From assembly GCF_014648675.1 (NCBI RefSeq), contig NZ_BMRO01000013.1:205408-269407 (forward strand): a stretch of DNA of 64,000 bases. Direction: 5' to 3'. Positions within the stretch are counted from its first letter, which is position 1. Every line of letters starts with the position of its first letter. This document shows, piece by piece, positions 9,055 through 17,847 of this stretch. The DNA is from Actinomadura livida (GTDB taxonomy: Bacteria > Actinomycetota > Actinomycetes > Streptosporangiales > Streptosporangiaceae). The notes beneath the pieces are model-generated. The model made no database searches and was not told the origin of the DNA. It was given only the letters and a program-made list of their open reading frames with translations. The translations under genes and the position numbers were made by a program.

Positions 9055-10341
9055 TCACTCGCTGTCGAGTCCGTTCTGCAGCGCCTGGACCTCTTCGGAG
9101 GTGGCGCCGATCACCTTGTAGTCGGCGTGCTTGTAGAACGTGCCGCCGGTACTCCTGGCCCAGCTCGCCCAAGCGCTGCTGGAGACGCGGCAGCTCGCCC
9201 ACTGCGGGCTCGAGCTGGTGATGGTGATGGTCGCGGTGCAGTTGCCGAGGTCCCGGCCGGTCAGCGAACCGGCGGTGATGCGGAAGCGCACGTCGATGGT
9301 GACGGGCGTCTCCGCGTCGTACGGCGGGTTGATCTTGGCTTCGACGGTGCAGCCGGACGAGCTGTTGCAGCCGCCCTTCTTCCACTCGGCGACCCGCGGC
9401 TGGGCGGAGGCGTTGAAGGAGTCCTTCAGCTCGCCCATGCTGGTGCGCATGCCGGAGATGACGGACGAGGCCTCGCTGGAGCCCTTGGGGGTGACGTCCA
9501 CGCGGACGCGCGGGGTCGTCGCCTCGTACCGCAGCAGCTCGGCGTCGTCCTCGTCGGTGATGTAGATCGTGGACGAGAACGTGCTGAACTTCAGGGCCTT
9601 CTTGCCCTGCCAGCGGGTCTCGATCGGCTTGACGCTGGACGTCCGCGCCGCGCGGATCCTGCTCGCCAGCGCCGTCGGCGACAGCTGCGACTTGAAGTCG
9701 ATGTTCAGCTCGTCGTGGTCCATGCGGCCCCACTGCTCGCCGCTCTTGAGGAAGAACGGCTCGTCGCCCGAGATCTCCCGCTCCCAGTACGACTTGTCGG
9801 CCTTCACGAACAGCTTGCCGTCGGCCGCGAGCAACGTGACCCTGGAGCCGTTCCAGGTGACCGGCCCGGTCGCGCGGCCGCCCTTGGTGACGTTCAGCTC
9901 GCCCCGCAGCGTCCCGGCACCGCCGAAGGTGCCGTCGAGCTCGACGGCCTCAGCCGCCGACATGTTGCTCGCCGCGGCCGTCAGCTTCTCCTCGGGGGAC
10001 TTGCCGCCGCTCGCGGTCGCGACGATCACGATGACCCCGATGAGCAGCAGCACGACGAGGCCGCCGCCGAGGATCGCGGCGATCACCACCCCGCCCCCGC
10101 CGCGCTTCGGCGGCGGCATGCCCGGGCCCATGGGGCTGCCCGGGGGCGGCGGGAAGAAGGGAGGAGGCGTTCCGGAGCCGCCGAAACCCCCGGGCGGGGG
10201 CGGCGGTGGCGCGCCCGGTCCGCCGGGAGGCGCTCCGGGACCACCGGGACCCGGCCCGCCCGGACCCGCGGGCGGCGGGGGAGGCGGCCAGGATGCGCCG
10301 CCCGGAGACTCCCATCCCGGTGGAGGCGGGGGGTTGCTCAT
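9055..10341 (-). CDS. Proline-rich single-pass membrane protein, paralogue of the 7197-8798 gene
   Basis: 428 residues from ATG 10341, chosen because AAGGA lies about 10 nt upstream and the protein then begins MSNPPPPPGW, the usual start of such tails; the in-frame ATG at 10401 lies further out in the divergent promoter region. The order is a Pro/Gly-rich cytoplasmic tail (to about residue 82), a transmembrane helix at about 85-108 (GVVIAAILGGGLVVLLLIGV), an external section with LprG-like features (KLFVKADKSYWE), and a four-cysteine C-terminal domain (GCNSSSGCTV, GNC, SC). It is divergent from nuoA across about 150 bp. The function is unknown; a cell-envelope role is inferred from topology. 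Confidence 0.65.
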   Translation of the reverse strand: MSNPPPPPGWESPGGASWPPPPPPAGPGGPGPGGPGAPPGGPGAPPPPPPGGFGGSGTPPPFFPPPPGSPMGPGMPPPKRGGGGVVIAAILGGGLVVLLLIGVIVIVATASGGKSPEEKLTAAASNMSAAEAVELDGTFGGAGTLRGELNVTKGGRATGPVTWNGSRVTLLAADGKLFVKADKSYWEREISGDEPFFLKSGEQWGRMDHDELNIDFKSQLSPTALASRIRAARTSSVKPIETRWQGKKALKFSTFSSTIYITDEDDAELLRYEATTPRVRVDVTPKGSSEASSVISGMRTSMGELKDSFNASAQPRVAEWKKGGCNSSSGCTVEAKINPPYDAETPVTIDVRFRITAGSLTGRDLGNCTATITITSSSPQWASCRVSSSAWASWARSTGGTFYKHADYKVIGATSEEVQALQNGLDSE

Positions 10342-10494
10342 CTGGTCACGTCCTTCCAGGTCAACTGACCTCAATGCGTACCTAGTGTGCAGCAAAACCA
10401 TGACATTGTGATCCTCCGGGGCGGAGGTACAAGGTCACACTCCCGTGACGCTGTCTCGGGGGATACTGGATCAGACGCACACGAGGAGGATTTG

Positions 10495-10866
10495 GTGCAT
10501 AACTATTTCGACACATATGTCGTCGTGGTCGTACTGCTCCTCGTGGGCGCCGGGATCGTCGCCGGCGGGCTCGGCGCGAACCGCGCGCTGCGTCCGAACC
10601 GCCCCACGGCGGAGAAGCTGACGACCTACGAGTGCGGCGTCGACCCCGTCGGAGAGGGCTGGGCGCATTCGTACGTCCGCTACTACGTCTTCGCCTACCT
10701 GTATGTCGTGTTCGCCGTAGACGCGGTGTTCCTCTTCCCTTGGGCAACGATCTTCTCCGAGCCCGGTTACGGTGCGACGACGCTCGGAGAAATGTTCGTC
10801 TTCCTGGGATTCCTCGCCACCGGGCTCGCGTACGCGGCGAAGAAGGGCGTCCTCTCCTGGGTCTGA
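10495..10866 (+). CDS. nuoA: NADH-quinone oxidoreductase-like subunit A
   Basis: A 123-residue, three-helix membrane subunit at the junction of the membrane and peripheral arms of complex I. Diagnostic residues are KLTTYECGVDPVGEGW, with the Cys of the quinone-channel loop, and RYYVFAYLYVVFAVDAVFLFPW. The GTG at 10495 is chosen because GAGGAGGA lies 4 nt upstream. It is the first gene of a cluster running A-B-C-H-I-J-K-L-M-N. No D, E, F or G gene is present here. Confidence 0.95.
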   Translation: MHNYFDTYVVVVVLLLVGAGIVAGGLGANRALRPNRPTAEKLTTYECGVDPVGEGWAHSYVRYYVFAYLYVVFAVDAVFLFPWATIFSEPGYGATTLGEMFVFLGFLATGLAYAAKKGVLSWV

Positions 10867-10948
10867 ACCGGCGGTCCCGGGGCCGAACCGGGGACGATCC
10901 CGGCTCCGGCCCTGTAACCGGATCCCGCAGGACTGTAACAATGCTCCC

Positions 10949-11974
10949 GTGGGCACTGTCGATCTACCGCCGCCGAGCGTCGGGCCGCTGTCGCGGCTGG
11001 CGCCGAAGCCGATCAAGTTCGTGCTCAACTGGGGCCGCCGCTACTCGCTGTGGGTCTTCAACTTCGGCCTGGCCTGCTGCGCCATCGAGTTCATCGCGAC
11101 GTCCATGGCCCGCCACGACTTCATCCGGCTCGGCGTCATCCCGTTCGCGCCCGGTCCCCGGCAGGCCGACCTCATGGTCGTCTCCGGCACGGTCAGCGAC
11201 AAGATGGCTCCCGCGGTGCGCCGCCTGTACGAGCAGATGCCCGAGCCGAAGTACGTCATCTCGTTCGGCGCCTGCTCCAACTGCGGCGGGCCGTACTGGG
11301 ACTCGTACTGCGTGACCAAGGGCGTGGACCAGATCGTCCCGGTCGACGTGTACGTCCCGGGCTGCCCGCCCCGTCCCGAGGCGCTGCTGCACGGCATCGT
11401 CCACCTCCAGGAGAAGATCGCGGGCGAGTCGCTCGGCGACCGCTACAGCGGCGGCGAGCCGATGTCGCCGCCGCCCCCGCCGCGCCCGCTGGAGGCGACG
11501 GTCCTGCGCCGCCCCCTCCAGCCGCCGCCCCCCGCCGACCTGGACGAGGAGGAGACGTTCGGGCACTGGAACGTCATGGCGGACGAGACCGGGCAGGCCG
11601 GTGCGGGGCCGGAGGACGCGACCATGCCCGTCCAGCACCTCGGTGACGCGCCGGAACCCGCCGCCCAGCCCGAGGCGAGCGACGAACCGCCGGTCCGCCC
11701 GGACGAGGACGAGACGCGTCCGGTCCCCGTGGTCGAGGAGCCGCCGGGCCCGGCCGATGAGACGCTGCCCGTTCCGGCCATCGAGGACGAGCCCGCGGAG
11801 AGCGCCCACCCGGACGACGAGACGCGCCCCGTCCCCGTGGTCGACGAGCAGCCCCCGGCGGAGGGGAACGCGCGGCCCGGCCGGCGTGCCCGCGACAGGT
11901 CCGAGCACGACCCGTCGATCATCCCCGGCCTGGCCGACGACGGGCACGACGACCAGATCGGACGCGACCGGTGA
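10949..11974 (+). CDS. nuoB: NADH-quinone oxidoreductase-like subunit B with long acidic C-terminal extension
   Basis: 341 residues from GTG 10949. The first 165 residues are a normal NuoB carrying all ligands for cluster N2: adjacent Cys43-Cys44 (LACCAIEF), the Cys of GACSNCGG and the Cys of VPGCPPRP. Residues 166-341 are extra, doubling the usual length. This part is Pro/Glu/Asp-rich and contains three copies of a DETxPVPxx motif, starting at residues 254, 270 and 290. The stop overlaps the nuoC GTG (GTGA). N2 is the cluster that donates to quinone, so the core is expected to be functional. The role of the extension is unknown. Confidence 0.93.
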   Translation: MGTVDLPPPSVGPLSRLAPKPIKFVLNWGRRYSLWVFNFGLACCAIEFIATSMARHDFIRLGVIPFAPGPRQADLMVVSGTVSDKMAPAVRRLYEQMPEPKYVISFGACSNCGGPYWDSYCVTKGVDQIVPVDVYVPGCPPRPEALLHGIVHLQEKIAGESLGDRYSGGEPMSPPPPPRPLEATVLRRPLQPPPPADLDEEETFGHWNVMADETGQAGAGPEDATMPVQHLGDAPEPAAQPEASDEPPVRPDEDETRPVPVVEEPPGPADETLPVPAIEDEPAESAHPDDETRPVPVVDEQPPAEGNARPGRRARDRSEHDPSIIPGLADDGHDDQIGRDR

Positions 11975-12540
11975 CCGGGGAACCGGCCGGCGGCCCCGAC
12001 CTGACCGGCGCCTGGACCGGCCGCTTCGGCGACGAGATCAGCACCGAGGAGACGTTCGGCGGCCTCGCCGTCGGGGTGCCGCCGGAGTACTGGGTGGACG
12101 CCCTGACGTTCGCCCGCGACGAGCTGTCCTGCGGGTTCTTCGACTGGCTGACCGGGGTCGACGAGCTGGACGAGGGCTTCGCCGTCGTCGTCCACGTGTA
12201 CTCGCTCGAACACCGCCACCATCTGCTCGTCCGCACCCGCGTCCCGCGGCGGGCGCCGGTGCTGGCGACCGCCACGGGCGTCTACCGCGGCGCCGAGTGG
12301 CACGAGCGCGAGACCGCGGAGATGTTCGGCATCCTCTTCGAGGGCCACCCGAACCTGGTGCCGCTGCTCCTCCCGGACGGCTTCGAGGGGCATCCGCTGC
12401 GCAAGGACTTCGTGCTCGCCTCCCGCGTCGCGAAGGCGTGGCCGGGCGCCAAGGAACCGGGCGAGTCCGGCCACGGCGCGCCCAGCCGCCGCCGCGTCCG
12501 ACCGCCCGGAGTGCCGGACGACTGGGGGCCCGATGCTTGA
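11971..12540 (+). CDS. nuoC: NADH-quinone oxidoreductase-like subunit C
   Basis: A 189-residue peripheral-arm subunit. Family signatures are WHERETAEMFGILFEGHPN and the C-terminal motif LRKDF. It is a stand-alone C subunit, not a C/D fusion, and the next gene is nuoH: the quinone-site subunit D and the NADH module E/F/G are absent from this locus. It overlaps nuoB by 4 nt and nuoH by 8 nt, so the A-B-C-H part is a tight operon. Confidence 0.9.
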   Translation: MTGEPAGGPDLTGAWTGRFGDEISTEETFGGLAVGVPPEYWVDALTFARDELSCGFFDWLTGVDELDEGFAVVVHVYSLEHRHHLLVRTRVPRRAPVLATATGVYRGAEWHERETAEMFGILFEGHPNLVPLLLPDGFEGHPLRKDFVLASRVAKAWPGAKEPGESGHGAPSRRRVRPPGVPDDWGPDA

Positions 12541-13486
12541 GATCGTCGTCAAGCTGGCCCTGGTGGCCGCCGCGTTCGCGTTCCTCCCGCTCCTGGTGGG
12601 ACAGGCGGAGCACAAGGTCATGGCGCACATGCAGGGCCGTCTCGGCCCCATGTACGCGGGCGCCTTCCACGGCTGGGCGCAGCTCGTCGCCGACGGGGTG
12701 AAGTTCGCGCAGAAGGAGGACGTGGTCCCGCGCGACGCCGACCGCTGGGTGTTCAAGCTCGCGCCGGGCGTCGCGCTCGTCCCGTACCTGCTCGTCCTGC
12801 TGGTGATCCCGGTCGGCCCGGACGGGCAGGTCGCGCTCGACCTCGGGCCCGGGGTCTTCTTCGCGCTCGCCGTGATGGGCGTCGGCGTGATCGGCGCGAT
12901 CATGGCGGGCTGGGCGAGCGCGAACAAGTACTCGCTGCTCGGCGGGATGCGCGTCGCGGCCCAGCTGATGTCCTACGAGCTGCCGATGGTGTTCGCGGCG
13001 TCGTCGGTGGCGATGGCCGCGGGCACGCTGTCGCTGACCGGCATCGTGGACGAGTGGCGCTGGTGGTGGCTGCCGTGGCAGGCGGTCGGCGGCGTCGTGT
13101 TCTTCGTCGCGGGCCTCGCCGAGCTGCGCCGCCCGCCGTTCGACATGCCGGTCGCCGACTCCGAGATCATCTTCGGCCCGTACACCGAGTACGGCGGGCT
13201 GCGGTTCGCGCTGTTCATCCTGTCGGAGTACGCCGGGATCGTGGTGCTCTGCGCGCTGACGACCGTGCTGTTCCTCGGCGGCTGGAAGGGGCCGTTCCTC
13301 GACACCGAGCTCGGCTGGCTGTGGACGCTGCTCAAGGTGTTCGCGCTGGCGTTCTGCGTCATCTGGCTGCGGGTGAGCTACCCGCGCATGCGCGAGGACC
13401 AGCTCCAGAAGCTCGCCTGGGCGTGGCTCGTGCCGCTCTCGCTGGCGCAGCTCGCGCTGACGGGCGTCCTCAAGGTCGCGCTCTGA
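12533..13486 (+). CDS. nuoH: NADH-quinone oxidoreductase-like subunit H
   Basis: A 317-residue multi-pass subunit that forms the quinone entry channel with NuoB and NuoA. Hallmarks are the early QAEHKVMAHMQGRLGPMYAG, KEDVVPRDADR and ELRRPPFDMPVADSE, which carry conserved charged residues of the E-channel. The ATG lies inside the end of nuoC. The gene is followed, 18 bp after its stop, by an oppositely oriented gene that separates it from nuoI. Confidence 0.95.
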   Translation: MLEIVVKLALVAAAFAFLPLLVGQAEHKVMAHMQGRLGPMYAGAFHGWAQLVADGVKFAQKEDVVPRDADRWVFKLAPGVALVPYLLVLLVIPVGPDGQVALDLGPGVFFALAVMGVGVIGAIMAGWASANKYSLLGGMRVAAQLMSYELPMVFAASSVAMAAGTLSLTGIVDEWRWWWLPWQAVGGVVFFVAGLAELRRPPFDMPVADSEIIFGPYTEYGGLRFALFILSEYAGIVVLCALTTVLFLGGWKGPFLDTELGWLWTLLKVFALAFCVIWLRVSYPRMREDQLQKLAWAWLVPLSLAQLALTGVLKVAL

Positions 13487-13504
13487 GGCGGGAGCCGCCG
13501 CCCC

Positions 13505-14365
13505 TCACCGCAGGAAGATCGTGTACTCGGCCATCTGGGGGAGGGCGTCGGGCGGGAGGTCGGCGTCCACCGCCATCTCCTCGGCGGACATGAAGCCGCC
13601 CTGCTCCTCGCGGCGGCGGACGACGCGCTCCACCATCTCGGGCGTCATGCCGGGCAGCGCGGCGAGGATCTCCGGCGGCGCGTGGTTGACGTCCACGAGG
13701 CCGCCGTCGTCGTAGGTGCGGGGGACGTCGGGCCGGCCGATGCGCAGCTCGCGGGCGAGCGCCGGGTCCTCGGCGGCGAGCGCGCGGGCCTCCTCGCGCA
13801 GCGAGCGGCGGTACTTGGCGACCTCGATGGCGTGCTGGTTGCGCCGGTTGCGCGGGATGTCGCGGGGGAAGACCGACGACCTGACGGCGAACGCGTGCCC
13901 GGTGCCCGCGATCCACAGCAGGATCGCCAGGAACGTGCCGATGACGGCGAAGACCGGGTTGCCGACCTGCAGCAGGGTCAGGACGGTGGCCGTGCCGAGG
14001 CCGTACCCGGCGGCGACGGCGCCGAGGCTCCACGACCTGCGCCGGACGGCCGCGTAGCAGAACGAGAACGGCGTCCCGTAGCCGAGGGTGACGAACGGCA
14101 CGGCCGCCCAGACGACGCTGCGCGCGGTCTCCTGGGACGGCCCAGGGGCGGGCGGATGCGGCCGCACGGGCGCGAGCGGCGGGACGGGCGGGACCGGCGG
14201 GCCCGGAAAGGGCGGGCGCCAGCCGGGCGGGCCGAACGTCCTGCCGGGGGCCGGCCGCGGCGCCGGGCCATGCGGGGGAAAGTGCCCCCGCGCGTGGTCG
14301 GCACGCGGATCATGCGGACGGTGGTGCGGCACGGGATCATCGGGGCGGTCTGCGCGCTGATTCAC
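13505..14365 (-). CDS. Two-to-three-pass membrane protein with ComEA-like helix-hairpin-helix domain, antisense inside the nuo cluster
   Basis: 286 residues from GTG 14365 (GGGAGGG just upstream). Residues 1-80 are Pro/His-rich. Hydrophobic segments lie at about 83-105, 113-135 and 138-162. The C-terminus has a helix-hairpin-helix motif at about 223-265 (VDVNHAPPEILAALPGM, then VRRREEQGGF), the non-specific DNA-binding fold of ComEA and type II secretion GspK-like proteins. The HhH faces the cytoplasm or exterior depending on the helix number. It sits on the opposite strand between nuoH and nuoI and splits an otherwise overlapping operon. Function unknown; DNA contact or a purely structural HhH are both possible. 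Confidence 0.75.
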   Translation of the reverse strand: MNQRADRPDDPVPHHRPHDPRADHARGHFPPHGPAPRPAPGRTFGPPGWRPPFPGPPVPPVPPLAPVRPHPPAPGPSQETARSVVWAAVPFVTLGYGTPFSFCYAAVRRRSWSLGAVAAGYGLGTATVLTLLQVGNPVFAVIGTFLAILLWIAGTGHAFAVRSSVFPRDIPRNRRNQHAIEVAKYRRSLREEARALAAEDPALARELRIGRPDVPRTYDDGGLVDVNHAPPEILAALPGMTPEMVERVVRRREEQGGFMSAEEMAVDADLPPDALPQMAEYTIFLR

Positions 14366-14466
14366 ATGCCCTCCCGACCGCGATCACGCCGTTGACCATG
14401 AGGTCCACACCTTGTAGGACGGATGGGGCGCCCGCCGCGTTCCCCCCGCGCCGATCGTGCGCAATC

Positions 14467-15015
14467 ATGGGGCGCGTGGGACGGCTACCAGGAGGCGGGC
14501 TGGCCAAGGGGCTGGCGGTCACGTTGCGAACGATGACGCGGCGTTCCATAACGCGTCAATACCCGGAAGTGCAACCCGATCTGCCGCCGCGCAGCCGCGG
14601 AGTCATCGCGCTCTTCGAGGAGAACTGCACCGTCTGCATGCTGTGCGCGCGCGAGTGCCCCGACTGGTGCATCTACATCGACTCGCACAAGGAGACCCTC
14701 CCGGCCGAGGGCGGCGGCCGGGCCCGGACCCGCAACGTCCTCGACCGGTTCGCCATCGACTTCGCCCTGTGCATGTACTGCGGCATCTGCATCGAGGTCT
14801 GCCCGTTCGACGCGCTGTTCTGGTCGCCGGAGTTCGAGTACGCCGAGTACGACATCGCGGAGCTGACGCACGAGAAGGAGCGGCTGCGGGAGTGGATGTG
14901 GACGGTCCCGCCGCCGCAGGCCCACGACCCGGCCGCCGAGCCGCCCAAGGAGGTCGGCGCCGCGGAGAAGGCCGCGTCCCGCGCGGCCCGCAAGCCCCCC
15001 GGTACCGGCGCATGA
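14467..15015 (+). CDS. nuoI: NADH-quinone oxidoreductase-like subunit I (2x[4Fe-4S] ferredoxin type)
   Basis: About 182 residues carrying both [4Fe-4S] motifs (CTVCMLCARECP and CMYCGICIEVCP), the N6a/N6b relay that passes electrons to N2 in NuoB. ATG 14467 is chosen so that the protein begins shortly before GGGLAKGLAVTLRTM, a conserved N-terminal amphipathic helix; GTG 14476 is an alternative. The C-terminal 40 residues are a charged extension. Without NuoE/F/G, NuoI would be the most peripheral Fe-S subunit and could accept electrons directly from a ferredoxin (inference). Its stop overlaps the nuoJ start. Confidence 0.93.
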   Translation: MGRVGRLPGGGLAKGLAVTLRTMTRRSITRQYPEVQPDLPPRSRGVIALFEENCTVCMLCARECPDWCIYIDSHKETLPAEGGGRARTRNVLDRFAIDFALCMYCGICIEVCPFDALFWSPEFEYAEYDIAELTHEKERLREWMWTVPPPQAHDPAAEPPKEVGAAEKAASRAARKPPGTGA

Positions 15016-15587
15016 GCGGCCAGGAGGTCGTCTTCGCGCTGCTCGGCGTCGTCGCCGTCGGGTCGGCCATCCTGGTCGTGACGACGCGGCGGCTGGTGCA
15101 CGCGGCGCTGTGGCTGGTCGTGTCGTTCGGTGCGCTCGCCGGCGGCTACCTCGTCCTCACCGCGGAGTTCGTCGCCTGGGTGCAGGTGCTCATCTACGTC
15201 GGCGCGATCGTCGTGCTGCTGCTGTTCGGCATCATGCTGACGCGGGCGCCGATCGGGGAGTCCGCCGACCTGGACTCCGGCAACCGGTGGGCCGCGGCGG
15301 CCGTCGCCGCCGCCACCGCCGCCGTCCTCGTGACGGTCGTGGTCATGGGGTTCGGGGACGAGCGCATGGCCCTGGAGGCGGGCGGCGGTTCCGCCGAGGC
15401 GCTCGGCGCGAGCGTGTTCCGGACGTGGGTGCTGCCGTTCGAGATCCTGTCGGTGCTGCTGCTGGCGTCGCTCGTCGGCGCGATCGTGCTGTCGCGGTCC
15501 GACATCCGCGCGCGGCCGGAGACCCGCGTCCGGTCCGAGGAGCGGGAACCGGAACGCGGCGACGCGGGCGGGGAGGACGGCGTCTGA
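15012..15587 (+). CDS. nuoJ: NADH-quinone oxidoreductase-like subunit J
   Basis: A 191-residue subunit with five predicted helices. The conserved third-helix region EFVAWVQVLIYVGAIVVLLL includes the pi-bulge tyrosine region involved in coupling. The charged C-terminal tail is Arg/Glu-rich. The start overlaps the nuoI stop (ATGA) and the stop overlaps the nuoK start by 1 nt (TGATG). Confidence 0.93.
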   Translation: MSGQEVVFALLGVVAVGSAILVVTTRRLVHAALWLVVSFGALAGGYLVLTAEFVAWVQVLIYVGAIVVLLLFGIMLTRAPIGESADLDSGNRWAAAAVAAATAAVLVTVVVMGFGDERMALEAGGGSAEALGASVFRTWVLPFEILSVLLLASLVGAIVLSRSDIRARPETRVRSEEREPERGDAGGEDGV

Positions 15588-15985
15588 TGCATCTCGCCTA
15601 CCCGACGGTCGTCGCCGCGCTGCTGTTCTCCGTCGGCGTGTACGGGGTGCTGGCGCGGCGCAACGCGATCCTCGTCCTGATGTCGGTCGAGCTGATGCTG
15701 AACGCGGTGAACCTCAACCTCGTCACGTTCGACATCTGGTTGCGGGACCCGCTGCACGGCGGCCAGGTCCTCACGCTGTTCACGATCGTGATCGCCGCGG
15801 CGGAGATCGGGCTGGGGCTGGCGATCGTCCTGCTGGTGTTCCGCAACCGCCGGAACGTCGACGTCGACCGGCTCCGCGCGCTGTCGGAGCGCGCGGACGG
15901 CCCGGACGAGGCCGGTCCCGACGAGGACGGGGAGCAGCCCGCGGAGCCCGGACGGGCCGCGCCGGCCGAGGAGGCCCGCCCGTGA
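15587..15985 (+). CDS. nuoK: NADH-quinone oxidoreductase-like subunit K
   Basis: 132 residues. The three helices carry the two conserved membrane glutamates of the proton pathway (MSVELMLNAVNLN and AAAEIGLGLAI). The last 30 or so residues are an acidic, Pro/Ala-rich tail that makes the protein longer than the roughly 100 residues usual for the family. The stop overlaps the nuoL GTG start by 4 nt. Confidence 0.93.
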   Translation: MHLAYPTVVAALLFSVGVYGVLARRNAILVLMSVELMLNAVNLNLVTFDIWLRDPLHGGQVLTLFTIVIAAAEIGLGLAIVLLVFRNRRNVDVDRLRALSERADGPDEAGPDEDGEQPAEPGRAAPAEEARP

Positions 15986-17847
15986 TCGTGCTGGCCTCGC
16001 TGGTTGCGCTGCTGCCGTTCCTCGCCGCGTTCGCCGGGATGCTGTTCGGCCCGTCCCTGACCCGGCTCCTCGGCGGCCGTTCCGGCGGCCGGGCGGCGCC
16101 GGTGCGGAACGGGCCCGCGCTCATCGCGTGCGCGCCGATCGCGGTGTCGCTCGTCCTCGCGGCGGTCGTCGCCTACACCGTGTGGCGCGACCCCGGCGAG
16201 CGCACCGGGATGCTCACCGTGATCGAGACCGGTTCGGTGCCGATCCGGGTCGGGCTCCAGGTGGACGGGCTGTCCGCCGTCGTCGCGCTCATGGTGTGCT
16301 GCGTCGCGCTCGCCGTCCAGGTGTACTCGGTCGCCTACCTGGAGGGGGACCGCCGCTACTCCTCCTACGCCGCCTTCGTCTCGCTCTTCACGGCGGCGAT
16401 GCTGCTGGTCGTCTACTCCGGTGACCTCCTCGTCCTGTACGCGGGGTGGGAGGTCATGGGGATCTGCTCGTACTTCCTCATCGGCCACCACTGGGAGGAC
16501 CGGGCGAACTCGCGGGCGGCGGTGAAGGCGTTCCTCGTCACGCGGCTCGGCGACGTCGGCTTCCTGATCGGCGTGCTGGTCCTCGGCGTCGGCGCGGGCA
16601 CGTTCGAGATCCGGGAGATCGTCCGGACCGCCGCGGACCTGCCGGGCTCCACCGTGACGGCGGCGGCGCTGCTGCTCCTCGCGGGGGTCGCGGGCAAGAG
16701 CGCCCAGTTCCCGCTGCACACCTGGCTGCCGGACGCGATGGCGGGCCCGACGCCGATCAGCGCCCTCATCCACGCGGCGACGATGGTCGCGGCCGGCGTC
16801 TACGTCGTCGCCCGGGTGTTCCCGGTGTTCGAGGCGGCCCCCGCCGCGCTGGCGGTCCTCGGGATCGCCGCGGTGGTCTCCATGGTCGGCGCGGCGTGCG
16901 CGGCGCTCGCGCAGGACGACCTGAAACGCGTGCTGGCCTACTCGACGATCAGCCAGCTCGCCGTGATGGCCGCCGGTCTCGCGGTCGGCGGCGAGTCCCC
17001 GGCGATCTTCCACCTGCTCACCCACGGGGCGTTCAAGGCGCTGCTGTTCCTCGCCGCCGGGTGCGTCATCGTCGTCGCCGGGTCGAACATGCTGGCCCAC
17101 TACGGCGGGCTCCGGCACGGCATGCCCATCACGTTCTGGTCGATGACGGTCGGCCTCGCCGCGCTCGCGGGCGTCCCGCCGCTCAGCGGCTGGTTCAGCA
17201 AGGACTCCGTCATCGAGGCCGCGCAGCACACCGCGATCCACGGCGGCGAGGTCGCGGGAGCCGTGGCGTGGCTGGTGTATCTCGGGCTGCTGCTGACCGT
17301 CGCGCTGACGGCCGCGTACGCGACGCGCACGTGGCTGATGACGTTCTTCGGGGAGCCGCGCGGTTCGTACGAGATCCGCGAACCGTCGAAGTTCATGTCT
17401 TATACGGTCGCCGCCCTGGCCGTCCCCGCCGCGATCCTCGGCTTCTTCGGGCTCGGGGCGGCGGAACTGCGTCCGCATGTCGGCCCGGCTCTGCTGAGCA
17501 TCGTGCTGCTCGCGGTGGGCGCGGGCGGTGCCTTCCTCCTGTGGAACCGTGACCCTGCCCTGGATCCTGCGCGGGCGCTCGGACCGGCCCGCCCCGTTTT
17601 CGCGCGGGCCTTCTTCGTGGACGAGTTCTACGACGCGGCGGTCGTCCGGCCCGTCCGGGCGGTGGCGCGGTACGTCGTCGTCCTCGACCGCAGCCGGGTG
17701 GACGCCGCCGTCACCGGCACCGGGCGCGGCGCGCTCCGCCTCGGCGAACGGCTCCGCGTCCCGCAGAACGGCAACGCGCAGTCCTACCTCACCGGCCTGC
17801 TCGCCGGCGTCGTCGTCATCGTGGCCGGGGTGGTGATCCTCCTGTGA
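15982..17847 (+). CDS. nuoL: NADH-quinone oxidoreductase-like subunit L (antiporter-type proton pump)
   Basis: A 621-residue antiporter-like subunit with about 15-16 helices. Conserved elements are LYAGWEVMGICSYFLIGHHW (TM5 Glu), HTWLPDAMAGPTPISALIHAATMVAAGVY (TM7/8 with the channel lysines and histidines nearby) and LLTHGAFKALLFLAAG. The C-terminal region (FVDEFYDAAV) precedes the lateral amphipathic helix. The start is GTG overlapping nuoK; the stop overlaps nuoM by 4 nt. Retention of all three pumps L, M and N implies full proton-translocating capacity. Confidence 0.95.
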   Translation: MIVLASLVALLPFLAAFAGMLFGPSLTRLLGGRSGGRAAPVRNGPALIACAPIAVSLVLAAVVAYTVWRDPGERTGMLTVIETGSVPIRVGLQVDGLSAVVALMVCCVALAVQVYSVAYLEGDRRYSSYAAFVSLFTAAMLLVVYSGDLLVLYAGWEVMGICSYFLIGHHWEDRANSRAAVKAFLVTRLGDVGFLIGVLVLGVGAGTFEIREIVRTAADLPGSTVTAAALLLLAGVAGKSAQFPLHTWLPDAMAGPTPISALIHAATMVAAGVYVVARVFPVFEAAPAALAVLGIAAVVSMVGAACAALAQDDLKRVLAYSTISQLAVMAAGLAVGGESPAIFHLLTHGAFKALLFLAAGCVIVVAGSNMLAHYGGLRHGMPITFWSMTVGLAALAGVPPLSGWFSKDSVIEAAQHTAIHGGEVAGAVAWLVYLGLLLTVALTAAYATRTWLMTFFGEPRGSYEIREPSKFMSYTVAALAVPAAILGFFGLGAAELRPHVGPALLSIVLLAVGAGGAFLLWNRDPALDPARALGPARPVFARAFFVDEFYDAAVVRPVRAVARYVVVLDRSRVDAAVTGTGRGALRLGERLRVPQNGNAQSYLTGLLAGVVVIVAGVVILL

